Shown: positions 5,402-6,142 of the stretch, piece by piece
How positions within the stretch are numbered: position 1 is the first letter of the stretch
Layout of the letters: every line of letters starts with the position of its first letter
Assembly: GCA_018714725.1 (NCBI GenBank)
Contig: DVMZ01000070.1
Location: forward strand, 1 to 6,142
Direction of reading: 5' to 3'
Length of the DNA: 6,142 bases
Source: Candidatus Scatosoma pullistercoris
Lineage (GTDB): Bacteria; Bacillota; Clostridia; Christensenellales; Borkfalkiaceae
The notes under the pieces: model-generated
Databases searched by the model: none
What the model was told of the DNA's origin: nothing
What the model saw: only the letters and a program-made list of their open reading frames with translations
Made by a program: the position numbers and the translations under genes

Positions 5402-5626
5402 ATGGCAAACGCAACAAAGACAAAGAACAAAAAGCCGAGCTGGTTCCGCCGTGCAGGCGCGAAGATCAAAGAGGTGGCATCCGAGCTCAAACGGGTCACC
5501 TGGCCTTCGTTTCCCACAGTGCTCAAAACGACGGGCGTGGTGCTCGTCATCGTTTTTGTGTTTCTGGCGGTCGTCACGGGAGTGGACGCGCTTCTTTTGT
5601 TCCTGATGAAACTCATTTCGGCCTGA
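5402..5626 (+). CDS. secE: Preprotein translocase subunit SecE
   Basis: A 74-residue short-form SecE, the small essential subunit that clamps SecY in the SecYEG channel of the cytoplasmic membrane. A lysine-rich start leads into an amphipathic helix ending in the conserved ELKRVTWPS (28-36). A single transmembrane helix follows at about 45-70. This one-helix form is usual for Gram-positive bacteria; E. coli SecE has three. AAAGGAG (5388-5394) lies 7 bases before ATG 5402. The 55-base gap from rpmG holds no tRNA-Trp, which some relatives have nearby. The position between rpmG and nusG confirms the call. Confidence 0.96.
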   Translation: MANATKTKNKKPSWFRRAGAKIKEVASELKRVTWPSFPTVLKTTGVVLVIVFVFLAVVTGVDALLLFLMKLISA

Positions 5627-5669
5627 GGGACTTCTGCCCCGGGTGGACTCATTTCAGAAGGAGGAACGC

Positions 5670-6142
5670 ATGGCAGAAACGGAACAGCCCAAATGGTATA
5701 TCCTGCACACCTACTCCGGTTACGAAGCGATGGTGAAGGACAGTTTGGAAAAGCTGATTGAAAACAACAACCTCGGCGATTATATCGTCGATCTGAAAAT
5801 TCCGATGGAACAGGTCATCGAGGAAAAGAACGGCAAGCGCAAGGTGGTGGAGCGGAAGCTGCTTCCCTGCTATGTGTTTATCAAGATGATCTATACCAAT
5901 CAGATCTGGTATTACGTCACCAGCACGCGCGGCGTGACGGGTTTCTGCGGCCCGCAGGGCAGGCCGATTCCCATGAAGGAAGAGGAAATCCGCAAAATGC
6001 GCCTCGAAGAGTTCGTCACCGTGGCCGATTTCAAAGTCGGCGACACCGTTTCCATCGAGGACGGTCCCCTCAAAGGCTTCCTCGGTACGGTCAAGGAACT
6101 CAACGATACCGCGCAGAAGGCGAAGATCTCCACCACGATGTT
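5670..6142 (+). CDS. nusG: Transcription termination/antitermination factor NusG (3' end beyond window)
   Basis: The open frame runs from ATG 5670 to the window edge: 157 complete codons, missing perhaps 15-20 residues. NusG binds RNA polymerase and modulates pausing, Rho-dependent termination and coupling to ribosomes. The NGN domain begins with PKWYILHTYSGYE and includes the typical RKLLPCYVFIKM and STRGVTGFCG segments. The KOW motif is FKVGDTVSIEDGPLKGFLG (121-139), with its conserved glycines. An insertion of charged residues, EEKNGKRKVVER, between the NGN strands is common in Clostridia. GGAGG (5660-5664) lies 5 bases before the start. A short hairpin can form from CTTCTG (5631-5636) and CAGAAG (5655-5660) next to this site. 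rplK would be expected next. Confidence 0.97.
   Translation, partial: MAETEQPKWYILHTYSGYEAMVKDSLEKLIENNNLGDYIVDLKIPMEQVIEEKNGKRKVVERKLLPCYVFIKMIYTNQIWYYVTSTRGVTGFCGPQGRPIPMKEEEIRKMRLEEFVTVADFKVGDTVSIEDGPLKGFLGTVKELNDTAQKAKISTTM

Overview
The window looks like chromosomal DNA from a Gram-positive anaerobe of the class Clostridia, possibly a gut lineage near Christensenellales. I infer this from the strong AGGAGG-type ribosome binding sites, the sigma-A-like promoters with TG-extended -10 boxes, the rpmG-secE-nusG order, and the style of the aminotransferase and NusG proteins. All clear genes lie on the plus strand. I see no mobile element, CRISPR array, tRNA or rRNA.

Left part (1-580): a possible 3' end of a gene (1-39) gives way to an AT-rich stretch with two promoter candidates. 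A small uncharacterised gene follows. Its best ribosome binding site opens a 14-codon frame that is one base out of register with the conserved-looking protein, so the gene has either a one-base frameshift near its start or a coupled upstream peptide. A perfect 13-bp hairpin ends this unit.

Middle (600-3190): a strong promoter with a perfect 14-bp palindrome just upstream drives a structured leader of about 140 nt. It is followed by a 712-residue cytoplasmic GH31 glycoside hydrolase with an unusual nucleophile motif. A very small membrane protein overlaps or abuts the 3' end of this gene, and a hairpin with a T-rich tail closes the unit.

Next (3190-3711): about 500 nt with no credible gene. 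It is about 75% purine on the plus strand over 3361-3660 and contains a long imperfect inverted repeat. A clear promoter at its right end serves a 400-residue class I/II PLP-dependent aminotransferase (3712-4914), which is followed by a very GC-rich hairpin.

Right part (5100-6142): a near-consensus promoter opens the conserved rpmG-secE-nusG cluster (ribosomal protein L33, the SecE translocase subunit, and transcription factor NusG). NusG is cut by the window edge. In most Bacillota rplK and rplA follow. This is housekeeping expression machinery and is functionally separate from the metabolic genes to its left.

I did not find convincing evidence of a new multi-gene system. The items most worth a second look are the frameshifted small gene, the palindrome at the GH31 promoter with a related site in the purine-rich gap, the purine-rich gap itself, and the diverged GH31 active site.
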